This document shows, in pieces, positions 23,788 to 36,129 of a DNA stretch of 64,000 bases. Position 1 is the first letter of the stretch, and each line of letters begins with the position of its first letter. The notes under the pieces were generated by a model that was not told the origin of the DNA, did no database searches, and worked only from the letters and a program-made list of their open reading frames with translations. A program made the position numbers and the translations under genes. This DNA is from Fomitopsis serialis (Eukaryota; Basidiomycota; Agaricomycetes; Polyporales; Fomitopsidaceae), in contig NW_025955154.1 in the NCBI RefSeq assembly GCF_022376445.1, positions 1 through 64,000 of the forward strand, written 5' to 3'.

Positions 23788-25586
23788 GTCGGGCGGGGAG
23801 ACGGGGGCCTTGTGAGGACGAAGGACATGGCGGGCAGCTAGCTATGAGGCAGCCGAGAGGGAAATGGAAGGCTGTTGGGAGGAAGAGAAGACCGATCGGG
23901 GGTCGTGTCGTGACGGGTTCGCGCCTGGTCGCCTGGGACCGGGGGAGTGGAAGCAGCTGGCTGCGAGTGCGCGGGCTCAAGAGCACCAGAGGAGGGAGGA
24001 CCAGACGGTGGGCCAGGCGCGGATTGGGTTGGAGAAATACGCAAAGGGTGCGACGCCGTGCACCGAGGGCCGGAATCCCGGATGCGTGTTCAGCCGAAAA
24101 ACCGCCTCGACCGCCCCAACGACCGCCGTATTTTATTTTCGATTCCTCGCTCCGGCTGCCCGTATCTCCCTCCACCCACTTCCATTTCGGGCTCCCCGTC
24201 GGACCCCGACCCGGGCGTTCCGTACATCGATCCTCCGGCCCACGTGGCTCCGGCCCTGCCGCCCGATGCCGACATTCACCGTCGCCTGCGCACCGTCTTC
24301 TACTCGCCGGAGCGCACCGTATATGCAGTTCTCACGTCTCCGTCTCCCGCAATCCCCCTCCACCGCTCGCTTTTGTCGCGCTGCCGTCTGCCTTTGACGT
24401 CACACGGGCCCGACGCGTACGGTTTGCGTATACGTACGGTCTCGTACGGTGCATGTTTCGCGCAGATCTTCCCATCAATCCTCCGTGCGTTCCGCCCGCC
24501 GCCTCGTGCTGCTCCCCATCGCGCTGGCAACATCCTCGTTCCCGTAAACCAGTGTCATTCCGAACATCCCCACCCGGCCTCTATCATATTCCGCCCCTTC
24601 ATTTTCCTCAGACGTGTCTTATCCTCCTGGCCCGCACCTCTTATCGCCAGCCGCGCCTCCTCTGGGCCCCGACAGGCCCGCTCCGCCCTTGACAGCACGT
24701 TCGTCCCCGCTTGGACGCTGCGCCGCCGGAAGACGCGGATGCCGACTCTTCCTCCTGCCGGACGCTCACTTCCTACGGCCGCACCCGCAGATCTCAGTAC
24801 ACCTTTACTTCCTGGCGCTTCTAGTGGGACGCCACAAAGTCTTTGACCATGCATCTTCACCGCAATTGGGCTGTCCACCAGCTTCGCAATTCAGTCCTCC
24901 GGCTCCGGACGTAGTCGATCCACCAGGCGCCTCCGTCTCCGCCCCTCTAATCGCGTATTGAGCCTTCCCAACATGTGTATTGACCCACGCATTCGCCGCG
25001 CGATATCAAGAACCTTTGAACGAAGCAAAATTATTGCAGCATAGATGCTCGTGAACCCAGGTGCGTTTGACCACACGACAATATTTAGCGGCGGCTTTCC
25101 CGTGCGAGTCTCCGTTACTGTAATCCAGAGCCTCCACAAGACGCGCGTAGCCCCACGCACAAACCACACAATGTCAGGAACACGAACATGTACAATATGT
25201 CGTAAGTAAAATTGCCTACGTATGTGCATGTCATAATTGTGATTCCTGCCAGCGATACAGCCTGAAATCTTTCGGTGTCACCTCGGTTCAACGCTGTACG
25301 CGATGGATGCACGACAACAGGGCCCGCCGCAGACTCGCAGCGTTGACAGCGCATATCAGGCTCGGTGACATAACCGCAACATCCATCCGAAGCCTGTGGC
25401 AGATATACCATCTCGCCGGCGTTACTAGGTGCGATACCTCGGTCCACCGCGGTATTGCGCCCGCCGCTTCCGCTTCCGCACACCATCGATCTCCCTAGTC
25501 GAGCAGACACGCGAGATACGGAGAGTGCGAGGGCGGTTTTGGCTTTCTGGCTCGCCCCGGCGAGTCCTGCACCGCGCCCTGGTGCC
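23788..25586. other. GC-rich, ORF-dense interval, no gene assigned
   Basis: Three frames of the plus strand stay open for 180–300 codons around 23,844–24,846, mostly Pro/Ser/Arg-rich, as expected by chance in pyrimidine-rich GC-rich DNA. The part next to 23,787 should hold the promoter of the arrestin-like gene. A stretch near 24,180–24,420 (DADIHRRLRTVFYSPERTVY) reads like protein but matches nothing I recognise. The interval ends at the Harbinger insertion. Confidence 0.4.
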
Positions 25587-25589
25587 TAA

Positions 25590-25619
25590 GGGCCTGTTCG
25601 GTAAGCCGGAGACGTTCGC
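25590..25619 (+). repeat. Left terminal inverted repeat of the Harbinger element
   Basis: 30 bp identical to the reverse complement of 28,286–28,315. It starts GGGCCTGTTCGG, a typical Harbinger terminus, next to the TAA duplication. Confidence 0.95.
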
Positions 25620-25732
25620 CTGCCAGCTCGGGCGACCCTCGGAGCGCTGGTAGGACAAATAGAAGTAAACATTAAATCGTCACGCACCGAATCGAGCCAC
25701 TGCATGCCTGTCCCTGCCTTGTACACGCGAAA

Positions 25733-27082
25733 ATGCCGTCCGACAGCCGCAATGTCGACAATAGCTGGCGGCAACGGCGCCAGCAGCTACTCGTGTATGC
25801 CCTTATATTCGTTAGAATCCTCTTTATGGCTGTTTTCATCATTGCTGAGCCAACTCTTGATCGAGAACCATACCACACGTCTATCCTCACTGGCGAAGGT
25901 TGGGTTCTCGAGCTTCTCCTTGGTCACCCTCAACGGATCTATGCAGAGCTCGGTGTACATCACCATGTGTTCTATGCTCTCATTGAAGAACTGAAGGCCA
26001 TGGGGTATGGTGATTCACGACATGTCACGCTTCAAGAGCAGCTTGCAATTTTCTTGTATGCATCTGTGACGGGTCTGTCGATACGCCACCTTGGTGAACG
26101 GTTCCAACGGTCTAACGAGACTATCTCACGGTTTGTCTATTTTGGCTTGACTATCTCTATGCTGACAGAGGATCCCAGGTATTACCGCAAGATGCTCACC
26201 ATTTTCTCGTCACCACCTTTCTACACGAAATACGTGAAATTGCCAAAAGCGGACGACCCGATCCCACCAGAAATTGCAAACAACTCGCGCTTCTTTCCTT
26301 ATTTTGAGGATGCGGTTGGAGCTATGGATGGTGTTCAGGTCGATGCAGCACCTTCTGCAGAGGACCTCGACAATTCACGCAACCGCAAAGGCGGGGTGTC
26401 CCAGAACGTGCTTGCAGCTTGTTCATTTGACATGCGCTTTCAGTACGTGCTCAGTGGTTGGGAGGGCTCAATCACGGATGCTGCGCTTTATAACGAGGCT
26501 CGTCGGACCAGTCTGCTTGCGCTCCCTGGGAAATTCTGGTTTGCGGATGCCGGATTTCACCTGTGTGATGCCTTGCTTGTTCCGTACCGTGGAGTGCGCT
26601 ATCATCTCGCAGAATGGAGGCGCGCTGATTTACGGTTAGTCTGGTCTTCTCTCTCATCCAATATACTCAATCTTTTTAGGCCTGCAAACAAAGAAGAGCT
26701 ATACAACCTTCGCCATTCCTCGGCTCGCAATGTCATAGAACGCATTTTTGGTGTCCTCAAACGTCGCTTCCGTATCCTCCTCCTTGCTCCAGAGTACTGC
26801 ATGGAGATCCAGGCCCGTATCCCTCCAGCTCTATGTGCTATCCACAACTTCATCCGCATCCACGACCCAGACGAAATCATGGAATTTGCCGATATTCTTG
26901 ATGGGCATGGGCTGCATGGCGGCGATGTGGATTCAGGTATCCTTGCAGAACGTGCAATCAATCAGGCAGAGAAGGACCGTGCCAATGCGAAGCGCGATGC
27001 TATTGCAACTCAGATGTGGGAGGATTACCAGGCACTTCTACAGGAAAGGGAGGGACTTGGAGAGGGGATGATGGACATGTAA
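25733..27082 (+). CDS. PIF/Harbinger DDE transposase
   Basis: Catalyses excision and integration of the element in the nucleus. About 434 aa once the 45-bp GT–AG intron 26,635–26,679 is removed; that intron is a multiple of three, so the ORF stays open across it. The helix-turn-helix region lies around LSIRHLGERFQRSNETISRFV. The DDE triad reads AMDGVQV (first Asp), FADAGFHL (second Asp) and RNVIERIFGVLKRRFRIL (Glu), the nuclease signature of the HARBI1/DDE_Tnp_4 family. The C-terminus is charged (AERAINQAEKDRANAKRDA). No stop or frameshift is seen, so it is probably functional. Confidence 0.93.
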   Translation: MPSDSRNVDNSWRQRRQQLLVYALIFVRILFMAVFIIAEPTLDREPYHTSILTGEGWVLELLLGHPQRIYAELGVHHHVFYALIEELKAMGYGDSRHVTLQEQLAIFLYASVTGLSIRHLGERFQRSNETISRFVYFGLTISMLTEDPRYYRKMLTIFSSPPFYTKYVKLPKADDPIPPEIANNSRFFPYFEDAVGAMDGVQVDAAPSAEDLDNSRNRKGGVSQNVLAACSFDMRFQYVLSGWEGSITDAALYNEARRTSLLALPGKFWFADAGFHLCDALLVPYRGVRYHLAEWRRADLRLVWSSLSSNILNLFRPANKEELYNLRHSSARNVIERIFGVLKRRFRILLLAPEYCMEIQARIPPALCAIHNFIRIHDPDEIMEFADILDGHGLHGGDVDSGILAERAINQAEKDRANAKRDAIATQMWEDYQALLQEREGLGEGMMDM

Positions 27083-27091
27083 TTTAGGCAT

Positions 27092-28138
27092 CTACAGTGT
27101 TCCAGCCAACTGCCTGTCTACCCATTTCCTACGCACAGCACGATCCTTGATCTGAACGTACAAATCTGCAGCACTCGCATCCTTCCGAAAGACGTCCAGC
27201 AGAGACACCATCTCATCCGCATCCAGCCCTTCCTCCTCCTGCGCGAGTTTGAAAGCACGGGCCTTGCGGCTCGGAGTCGACTGGCTGCTCATGTCAGGGG
27301 CCATGACAGTGCGTACCATCTCGTTGAATACACCGAATTCCTCGTGGAGACTGTTGAGGGCTGCGGCTTGCCCAGGCCCTCGCATACGCTTCGAGCTCTG
27401 GGTCGACGTAGATGACGACGCAGGGGCCTTGCGCTTCGGTGGTGGTGGCGGAGTCGCAGGAAGCTCAAGGTGCTCCGTGTCCTCTATGGCCTCGGCTACC
27501 GGAGTGCTGTGACGAGCTGCATTAGCCTCACCATCATCACTCGGTTCTGGCGTCGAGCGATCCACCGTGGCATCGCGAGAGGCTCCCGCATCCGCCGAGC
27601 GTCCTGACATCTGCGTGGCTGGATGGAAGGCATGGGTACCCTTCACTTTCGATGGCATGAGCTCCTTCATATCCTCGAAGTGCGGCCACCCCTTGTTGCG
27701 AAAGGGCTCAGCCTCGGGGTGCTTCTACATGCCATTCTATATCAGCCATATCCATGCGAGCACACACAGTACCCACCTCGACATAAGCCTGCCACACAGC
27801 CTCACTATCCTCGTCTATCGCGGCACCATTCTCATTGTCCCAATGGAACCCGGATTGCACCGAGAGGTCGTACACGACCTTGTAGGTCTCGCGCAGCTAC
27901 CACCCATCTCAGTATCGAAGCCACACAGAAATAGAAGGCATACCTTGGCATATTTGTTTCGGCAAGACGTCCATGTCTTCACGGCCCCTTTCGTCCGGCA
28001 TTTCTCCAGCTCGCCAGAAGCCTTCTTGAAGGTCGGTGCCTTGAAGTTCCCGCCATCCCCAGCCTCGGCCTTGTGTTCCTTCAAGACCTGCAGGAAGGTG
28101 GAGACATCGGCATCAGTCCAGTGGGCCTTCTCGCCCAT
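27092..28138 (-). CDS. Myb/SANT-like DNA-binding protein of the Harbinger element
   Basis: The second Harbinger protein, thought to bind element ends and help the transposase enter the nucleus. The start at 28,138 gives GEKAHWTDADVSTFLQVLKEHK, a Myb/SANT-like domain, followed by KTWTSCRNKYAK. Two short introns are removed: after KYAK, rejoining at LRETYKVVYDLS, and after QAYVE, rejoining at KHPEAEPFRNKGW. The middle is Ser/Thr/Pro-rich with PPPPPKRKAPASSS, a probable nuclear-localisation segment. The C-terminal helices end RRKWVDRQLAGTL. It is convergent with the transposase and the stop codons are about 10 bp apart. Confidence 0.85.
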
Positions 28139-28285
28139 GATGCGCAGTGTGAGAGTCGCAGCCTGTGCGAGTCGCAGTACAGAGACGAAGACGGCGAAGA
28201 CGGCGTCGATCCCCAACATCGCCAGCTTGCTGTCACACGGTGTCACACCCTCGGGTTTCCCCGAGTGGCTGACGCTGGCGAGCAA

Positions 28286-28315
28286 GCGAACGTCTCCGGC
28301 TTACCGAACAGGCCC
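28286..28315 (-). repeat. Right terminal inverted repeat of the Harbinger element
   Basis: Perfect 30-bp inverse of the left terminus, followed by the TAA target duplication at 28,316–28,318. Confidence 0.95.
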
Positions 28316-28318
28316 TAA

Positions 28319-31300
28319 ATGACGGATCGCTGCGTTTTCCGCATCGCCGCGGTTAGTCCGCTCGCTCAGCCAAGGCCGCTGTCTAGACCGTATTTGACTT
28401 CGCCTGTGTCTATGCCCGATGCGGAAACGCTGTGGTACCACCCTTGTCATGCAGCGGCGACGACGTCTCCGGATCGGTATCGCTTCCATGGCAGTAGTGG
28501 TGCAGCATGACACCGACTCTGCGCACCGCGCCCTCGTCGCGATTTACTCACGCGTCGACGTCCTCCTCCGCAGCACGTCTCAAAGCTTCCCCGACGTTCT
28601 CGCCTTCGTCCCCGCAAATACCGCCTCATGCATCGCTACGCGCTCACGCTCGCTCCACCGGCATACTGTTGCTCATATTCTTGCTGTTCGCAGGCCCCGG
28701 TAGAAGCCGCGAACATCACTTGAATGCATGCGCGCGCACGCTTCCCCATATACGACGCAGGCTGCGTCTCGCTTCGTCTTCCCATTGCGTGCTCCAACGA
28801 CGTCTCCGAACGCTATCGGTGCTATTCCTGGGGACCGCTGGCCGCCGCGCAGTGATGCGAAGCAGTGGGTCTCCCACCGTACTCGTGACTCAAGTCCAGA
28901 CCCAATGTCCACTAGCATTGAGTGGACTGGGTTCGCCGGCGGCACGCAGGCACGTCTGGCAGTGCCCAAATACGAGGGAGCATTGCCTTGATCGTCCGAG
29001 ACGTGCGGTGACACAACGTATAGAAGCCAATCCTCGGCTGGGCATTGCACCACATGTTCTCATCTACCGCGTCCAGGACGCATACGAACTCACACCCTCT
29101 GTTGCAAACGAGTATGCGGCCCTGCACACTGTATTGCATTGGGAAAAAGCCTATTCGCTATACAGGCCCCGATGACGCGGGGGCATTCGCGCGTGCGAGT
29201 CAGCCTGTATTATGGGCGGCCAGCGCGCGCTTGGCTTGCATGCATCGCAGAGAGTGAAGATTCAGATGCCTTGCTTTGGACGCGCTGATCGTTTACCAGT
29301 GATCATATCTAGTTTAGTACGAAGAAGTCCCGAGGCGTCGATATGGTATTGGAGACGCTGGGACGGGCTATTGAGGCGCGGTGCACGGTGAGGAGGCCTG
29401 CCGGACCCCCTGCGCGTCTTGCTTGAGTTCTGCTCACCGCAGAGTCGCTGGAGGGCGTCGATTCTCGCTCGGTGCTGGCCTTCTCACTGCCGCTGGTGCG
29501 TTGCTGCGATCCCGTTCTTGGCTTTGAGTTATGCTGATGGCCTTCGTGAAGATTTCGTTCTCCTTGCCGTTCCCAGTGTGCGACCAGCGTCACGAATCCG
29601 CCGCTATGCACTGGACGCCGACACGATCGCCCCACTTCATACATCCCGCTTGAGCACCCCGGTGCGCTTTTCACCTCGCCCAGACTACCCCGTGGGGTGC
29701 CCTGCGGCAGCCGTCGCGGAAGTCCTCTCACGAAAGTCATTGCTCATAGACAATCCCACGCATTTTAGGGCCGACCGGCCTCCTGCAACGTCATATACAG
29801 CGAGGATACTGCCCCGCAGCAAGACGCGCTACGACGGCAACGTCGCCCTCTTGCCTATCCCGTCCACCCATGGGACTTGCTGAGCGTGACGACAGCGTCC
29901 AGCTGATCCGCCCTCCGCCCGGTACGGACGCACGCCGACCCGCGCCTCGTGCATCTTGGCATGAATGGCTGAATGCAATCCCCACGACGAGCTCTTCGCA
30001 ATTGACTGAAGGCGAACTCACTGAGCTTGTTGTATGAGGGAAGCATCAAAACGAGAGGCGGGAGAAGCAGAAGGCCGCTCGCTGCTGCTGTGGAAGGCTT
30101 CTCGGGATATTTGGTGTGAAGATGAAGTTTGCTGCTGCCGAAGTCGGGTGAACTCGTATGGCAAGTTTCGGTGGTGAGCCCGACCGTTTCGACTTTCAGC
30201 TCTTAGATGTGCTACGGACCAGCGTCGTTACACTGTTCGTACGTTGCTCACGGCCCCGCGTTACACGTGATCTGAGTTGGCCAGTCTGCACTCGAGGTCT
30301 CGGAGGGGTTCTACACATGTAAACCGTAACAAATGTGTTAACTGTGTACGGAATGATCAGTACGACGGTCAAGGATCTCGTTCAATTACAACTACGAGGT
30401 ATCTCGGACTCGGGGGCCGTGTTTATGAACTGATACCGCACAGGCCGCCGACGGGTCGAGGTATCGACGGAGTTTGCGAACAGCATCTCATACTGCTGTA
30501 TGTGCGATCATGATATCTTCTTCTAGTGAACCGTGCTGGCAGTTATGGGGTTGTGCTTCTAACCGACTGTGACGTAGTAGCCTTGAGAGCGAGGGTGCAC
30601 ATACCGTGAGTGGTCTTCTTAGCCTTCTGCTTACGTCTGTCACTGAATTCTCCCACTCGATAATATCCAGTGTTGGCTTGGCGATACTTACGTCGCTGCA
30701 CGCAGGATCGCACGGCCACAATCGTGCTTGAGCGATACGATACGATATGATGGGTGGTCAGATTGCATTTTTGGCTATCTCTGGTGACTCAACTTCCGGT
30801 TTACAGGAGCAGCAGAACGCGATTGGAAGCACTGACGTGTTCCCATCTGTCGGATTGACTCAAGGGTGGTGGCATCTTGCATCAAAATTCTGTCTGCCTG
30901 TGCACACTAGGTGTCTCTTTCTACCTCAGTCTGTATGTCTCGCTAAACGACTCTTCCATGATGTACGACTTTTGGTACCAGACAAGCACCCAGCATGAAC
31001 TAGCCGTACAGGGTCGCCTCAAGCTGTTATCAATCTGTACGGCTTGTCTCAGTCTCAAGTAAAAGCCATACTAGAATGATTGCTTCTCTGAGTATGGACG
31101 TAGAACGCACCTGAACCATGCGCTGCAGCAACCCTAACTTACGGTCCGTGCTTCCTTTCGGTTCTAAGGGAATGCTTTGTCCTTGACGGCGATATAGACA
31201 CATCCGCATTGGCAGATTATTCTGATATCTGGACCATCGATGTGCAAGCTCAAGCTACGCCCACAAATACCCTGAACTATAATGTATCTATCGCAAAATG

Positions 31301-33580
31301 GTTCGTCGTCCTCACCTGCGAACAATCATAACAACAGGGTGAGTACTACATCACGCCAACATGTTCTGATGGTCTCCCGATTCACCATGTGGCTCCTTTC
31401 GGTACCTAAAGCGATGCAGGCAAAGAAGCTGTCTCAGGGAGCGTGGCCCACAGTTGTAATCGGTTACCAGTACGTGCCGTTGGCACCTTTGAACAATGGA
31501 ACCTCCTTCCGAGTGGAACCAGAGCAGGTTGGAAGGAATATGCGGCTCGCAGCCGACGGTCTGGCCCGTGGCGAGATGCTCCTGGAAAGATAGGCGTGTC
31601 CTTTCAACTCGGGGACTCGGCACTAGTCTCCCTGAAAGGGGATGATCTCCTCAACTTGAATGCGTAAGCCAAACCCAGTTATCACTCCATGGCTGTCCAC
31701 CCGGTATCTCCGGTGAAGATGCGCGAGTGAAGGTTTGATATTGGTCTGCGCCGCTGCTAGAACATCACTCAAGCAAGTTGGTGGCATTTCTGCTCAATCA
31801 CTATCTCTACATTCTGGACCGACAACGGCGACGATGCGCGAAAGCTACGCCGCATACATCTTACCTCGGCTGTTATTTGCTCTCGTCTTCCCGCACAGCC
31901 GTGTCTCGGCAGTGGTGTAGCTGCCGTACTTTGGTTCCGCGGCCGGGTTCTATCACTTCCATGGCTCCCCAAATCCGTAAGTCGTCTCCTCATTCCGACA
32001 GCCTGCTCTGCCTAGCAGCGGCGAAGCTCTAGGTGGCTTCTACGAAGGGTCAGGTTCTCCGTGTTCGCCACGTCTCCGGTCTTCACACTTCATTCAGTAT
32101 CAATGCGAGATCGGGATCGTCTCTAGCCAATTGTGTAACTTCGGGACCGGCCCGTCAATCATCCCAGCGGGCGCAGCCGCAGCCTTGCGCAGACCACCGC
32201 ATTCGACAATACCTCATCTGCCCTTGACTGTTCACCTCTTGCAGTCACAGTCTGTCTGCATACATGCCAAGAACGAGAGGATCATTCAAACCCACATGCA
32301 AGAGTCACCGCTATGATCAGCCTTGGTGAGTTTTTTCGATGACAACAAACCTGCCGACCGTCTGTGCGCATGCCAACGTGCAGCACACTCGGGATCCTGT
32401 TAGAGACAAATACTTTCCAGAATCTGCGGTGACTACTCAGTGTTGTCCTTCAAGTCGATCGAACATCGATTTTTGTACCGCTCCATCCTCACCTGTCCCG
32501 TTCATGCCTTCCTTCACGTCTCACCCGATCGCTCGCGGCGCATTCCTTGTCGGCTAATTAGCGAGGTGGCTGGCAAGCTGTCCACCGTTTGCACCTCGCT
32601 GGATTAGCCGTGGCCTAGGTCAATTTTCTCGTGGCCAGAGCATTGTCGCTCATGAATTACTGGCCCCCGCACTGTCTCTGCTCCCACTCAACTTCATTAT
32701 ATTAATGTACTTTTACAGATGATCTATACATAGGGTAATGCGCTGCGTCCACTCATTTGCGCTTATTCGAGGCCGAGCTATGCTGTAGTTGTGGTCTCAG
32801 CCTGCGAACGCAAGCTGGAGTGGAGGGCGAGCGTTATCTCAGTACAACTCGTTCTTCACAAGCTTCACAGGCTGGTTGGCGTTACTGATTCACGTGACCG
32901 AGAAGGTACGCCGACGCGCGTCTAAATGATCTAACCGTCAAATACTGTGCGCCTTTCTGTCACTGAAGAGACTGCCTGGCGGGCTTCTGTGATATATCCG
33001 AGCTGTTAGGCTGCCTGTTTTCCCCGCATCCGTGGCATCCGTGCTGGTATTGGAAGCTCTCTAGAGGGGTGGGTCAAGCGCACGGCTTAGTGGGTAAGCT
33101 GTTGTCTGTCTTTCGCAGTACTACCTCGGCAGCGACATGAAAATATGTACCCGGAACGCCTTTCCCGTACTAGACCGTGTCAATTAACTGCATCTCGTAA
33201 GACTCGTTCTCTTCGTATCTGCAACAGCGCCGGACCTAGTACGTCCCATTCTTGTAAGGCACGTTCTGTACTTTGTGTTGCGCCTTGTCCACTCTGCATT
33301 TGACATATCCAGATATGCTGGTGCTTGATGAGAACATACAAGTGGTAACCCCCTCTCTGATGCGTTCGTCTCCACTGTGCACCTACGCTTGGCCAGCTGC
33401 TTCGCCGAACAATGGTCGCTGACTACTTATCTGTTTTCATCAGCCGCTTATTTCCCTCGGTGCCGAATATAGCTCAAGCGGTGTCGTATAAATGGGCATG
33501 CTCTCGAGGCTTCTTCACGACCTCTTGTAAGTCGAGTCGGCTGAAACTCGCGGTCGCGTGTCCGTAAGGTAAACCCGAAG
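28319..33580. other. Long interval without a recognisable gene
   Basis: 28,319–29,900 is GC-rich with overlapping ORFs of 90–220 aa on the plus strand and one of 143 aa on the minus strand (29,309–29,740). None has a known motif and they switch frame, so a decayed gene is possible. 30,100–33,400 is plain intergenic DNA with ORFs below about 105 aa. The last 100 bp hold the S53-4 promoter with TATAAATG at 33,487–33,494. Confidence 0.4.
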
Positions 33581-35700
33581 ATGATCGCCTCGTCGCTCTT
33601 GCTCGCCCTGCTGTTTCCTGTCATTTCCTGGGGTACGCCTATGCGACGAAGTATGCAGGTGCAGGAATCGCGCACGAGCCCTCCTTCGGGATACACGGTC
33701 ACTGGATCTGCGACCCCGGACGCCGTCCTCACACTTCGTCTCGCCCTTACCCAAAGTGATTATACAGGGCTTGTTGATGCGTTGTACGACGTCAGCACGC
33801 CTTCGAGCGCGAGCTACGGAGCGTACCTCAGCAAGGAAGATGTACGCTTTCATATTGTCTTCTGGGGAATCTCCTATCCTTATTGAATATTCATAGGTTG
33901 AGGCATACATGGCACCGACTGCTGCGAGTACCTCAGCAGTGAATGCGTGGCTGGCTGAAAATGGATTGCAAGCAACTACGCTTTCATCGGCTGGCAACTG
34001 GCTCTCAGTACAGATGCCCGTCAGCAAGGCGGATGAACTTCTTGACGCGGAGTTTTCTGTCTTCACCCACTCCACAACTGGCAAGCAGGCTGTTCGTACG
34101 CTTGCGTACTCGATCCCACGGATCTAGTGGGTCATCTCGACTTGGTGCATCCGACCGTATCGTGCGTTGGTTCTGTGCTTACTCATTCGCACATCTCCTA
34201 ACCATTGAGCCTGTGTCGTTGACTTCGGTTCAGGTTCCCCAACCCATACAGCCACATGCCCATCACCGATTTCTCGTCATCCGGACTGACTTCGGAGGTC
34301 AGCACTGGTCCATGCAACATCGACCTCGTCACGCCCGCATGCCTACAATGGTTATATGGCATTCCGACCACGCCTGAGGTAAGCGACGGGAATGCTTTAG
34401 CCGTCACTGGGTACATCGAGCAGTGGCCAAGGAGGCGGATTTGATGGTGCGTGGCGCCTGCCTATGCGCGTACATATTGGCGGTCAAGGAAATTTGACAC
34501 TTGGTAGACGTTTTTGGAAGAGCATCGCCCGGACATCAAACCCACGACGACATGGACTCTCGTGACGCTGGATGGTGGCTCAGACCCTCAGAGTCCTAAT
34601 GATGCAGGCATTGAAGCGGTTAGCGCTGTTCCTTCGATAGCTCGAGGATATGCCAGCTAACGAAGCAATCCGCCATGCAGAACCTCGACACTCAGTATAC
34701 GATCGGCCTCGCAACAGGCGTACCCGTCACCTTCATCTCCGTTGGCAACACCGATAACGGTACGGACGACGAATTCGCCGAGACGCTCATCGATACGGCG
34801 CTGTACATGCTGGTGCCTTCTCCCCCACAGGTGATGACGACAAGCTACGGCGATGATGAGGAGTACATTTCCGAGAATCTTGCATAGTACGTATAAGCTC
34901 CTGCATACCACGGAAAAACACCAAAAATCACGTGTAATTGTACAGTGCTTTGTGTGCCGCATATGCGGGCTTGGGCGCGCGCGGTGTCTCTGTGCTGTTC
35001 GCTTCTGGTGACGGCGGCGTCTCTGGCCTGCACTACCCCGAGGAAACATGCACGACCTTCATCCCAACATTCCCTTCTGGATGCCCATAGTAAGTCCTGT
35101 GAACGGCATAGAGTTTACAGTGCACTAACATCGGCCACAAACAGTCTAACATCGGTTGGCGGAACCTACCTCATCCCGGAGACGGCCGTGAACTTCTCGA
35201 GCGGAGGCTTCTCGACATTCTTTGACCGGCCCACGTACCAAGACACCGCGGTTGAAGAGTACTTGACTTATCTGGGCGCCACCAATGCAGGGTTGTATAA
35301 CCCGAACGGACGCGCGTTCCCCGATGTCGCCGCGTACGCTGTCGACTTCGACATCCTCTATGCAGGCGAGGAGGGCGGCGTGAGTGGGACGAGCTGCGCG
35401 AGCCCAACCTTCGCAAGTGTCATGTCACTTCTTAACGGCGAGCTCCTCGCGGCGGGCCGTCCTGCACTGGGCTTTTTGAACCCGTGGCTGTATTCGTCGG
35501 GCGCATCCGCGCTGAACGATATCACGGTCGGAAATAACTACGCGTGCTCTAATTACACTACTGGGTTTACTGCTACTGCTGGCTGGGACGCAGTAAGTGG
35601 CCCGTCTATACAACGATAGTTGAGGCTGACGCATGTGTAACAGGTGACGGGTCTGGGCACGCCGAATTATCCGAGGCTGAAGGCGGCACTGGGATTGTAG
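33581..35700 (+). pseudogene. S53-4: sedolisin-family peptidase with two frameshifts
   Basis: Full S53 exon plan from MIASSLLLALLFPVISWGTP (signal peptide) to VTGLGTPNY…GL-stop at 35,700. Splice sites all fit those of S53-2. Catalytic residues are present: IEA|NLDTQYTIG (Glu, Asp), ASGDGGVSG (Asp) and VSGTSCASPTFA (Ser). Two one-base deletions break the propeptide: near 34,114–34,118 inside the SIP–DL segment, and near 34,428–34,433 in the WP–ADLM segment just before a donor site. Both lie in or beside short C or A/G runs, so consensus error is possible. It sits upstream of the arm 2 methyltransferase with repeat C between, and is closest in residues to S53-2 (FSSGGFSTFFDRP). Confidence 0.83.
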
Positions 35701-36129
35701 CCATATTTCGGACTACATCAACGGTTTGATTTGGGGACTAGTGGTATCACACTGTATCATTTGGCGACGCGGGTTTGAGTGCGTTATGCTAGAAATGCAT
35801 CACGAATATGGCTTGCGCCTCCGCACTATTTGACTCGCATGACCGCATCGGGCTTTCAGACGTTGGCACCGCCCAGGAACCCAATGTCCCGTTATTCGCT
35901 ACAAAGGCACCTATGCAATGCCATCACTCCGTATCCAACGAGACTGACTCCTCGTGTCACCCTTAACCGAGTGACAGGCTTGCGCAGCATCTTCGAGTGC
36001 TGCCCTACCGACAACTTCAAATTTATATAGACGGATACCTGGCTAGATATACATACTTGACTATATTCGCTACGCGTCGTGGAGTTAAGCACAGCCGATG
36101 TCCACTCGTGGGTTACTGTCTCCTCGGAT

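Larger units (their letters stand above)
25587..28318. mobile_element. Complete PIF/Harbinger-type DNA transposon
   Basis: The element runs 25,590–28,315 (2726 bp) and is bounded by perfect 30-bp terminal inverted repeats starting GGGCCTGTTCGGTAAG (25,590–25,619 and 28,286–28,315). It is flanked by a 3-bp TAA target duplication (25,587–25,589 and 28,316–28,318), the hallmark of this superfamily. Inside are two convergent genes, a DDE transposase and a Myb/SANT-like DNA-binding protein, the usual two-protein set. Both read through without stops, and the perfect TIRs suggest a recent insertion that may still be able to move. Confidence 0.95.

Noticed and set aside
23844..24846. A 250–300 aa gene on the plus strand
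   Set aside because: Three frames are open together, composition is Pro/Arg/Ser-rich, and there is no motif, signal peptide or consistent exon chain.
31282..31593. 103-aa ORF on the plus strand as a gene
   Set aside because: Isolated, with no homology that I recognise and no promoter or exon context, in an otherwise empty interval.
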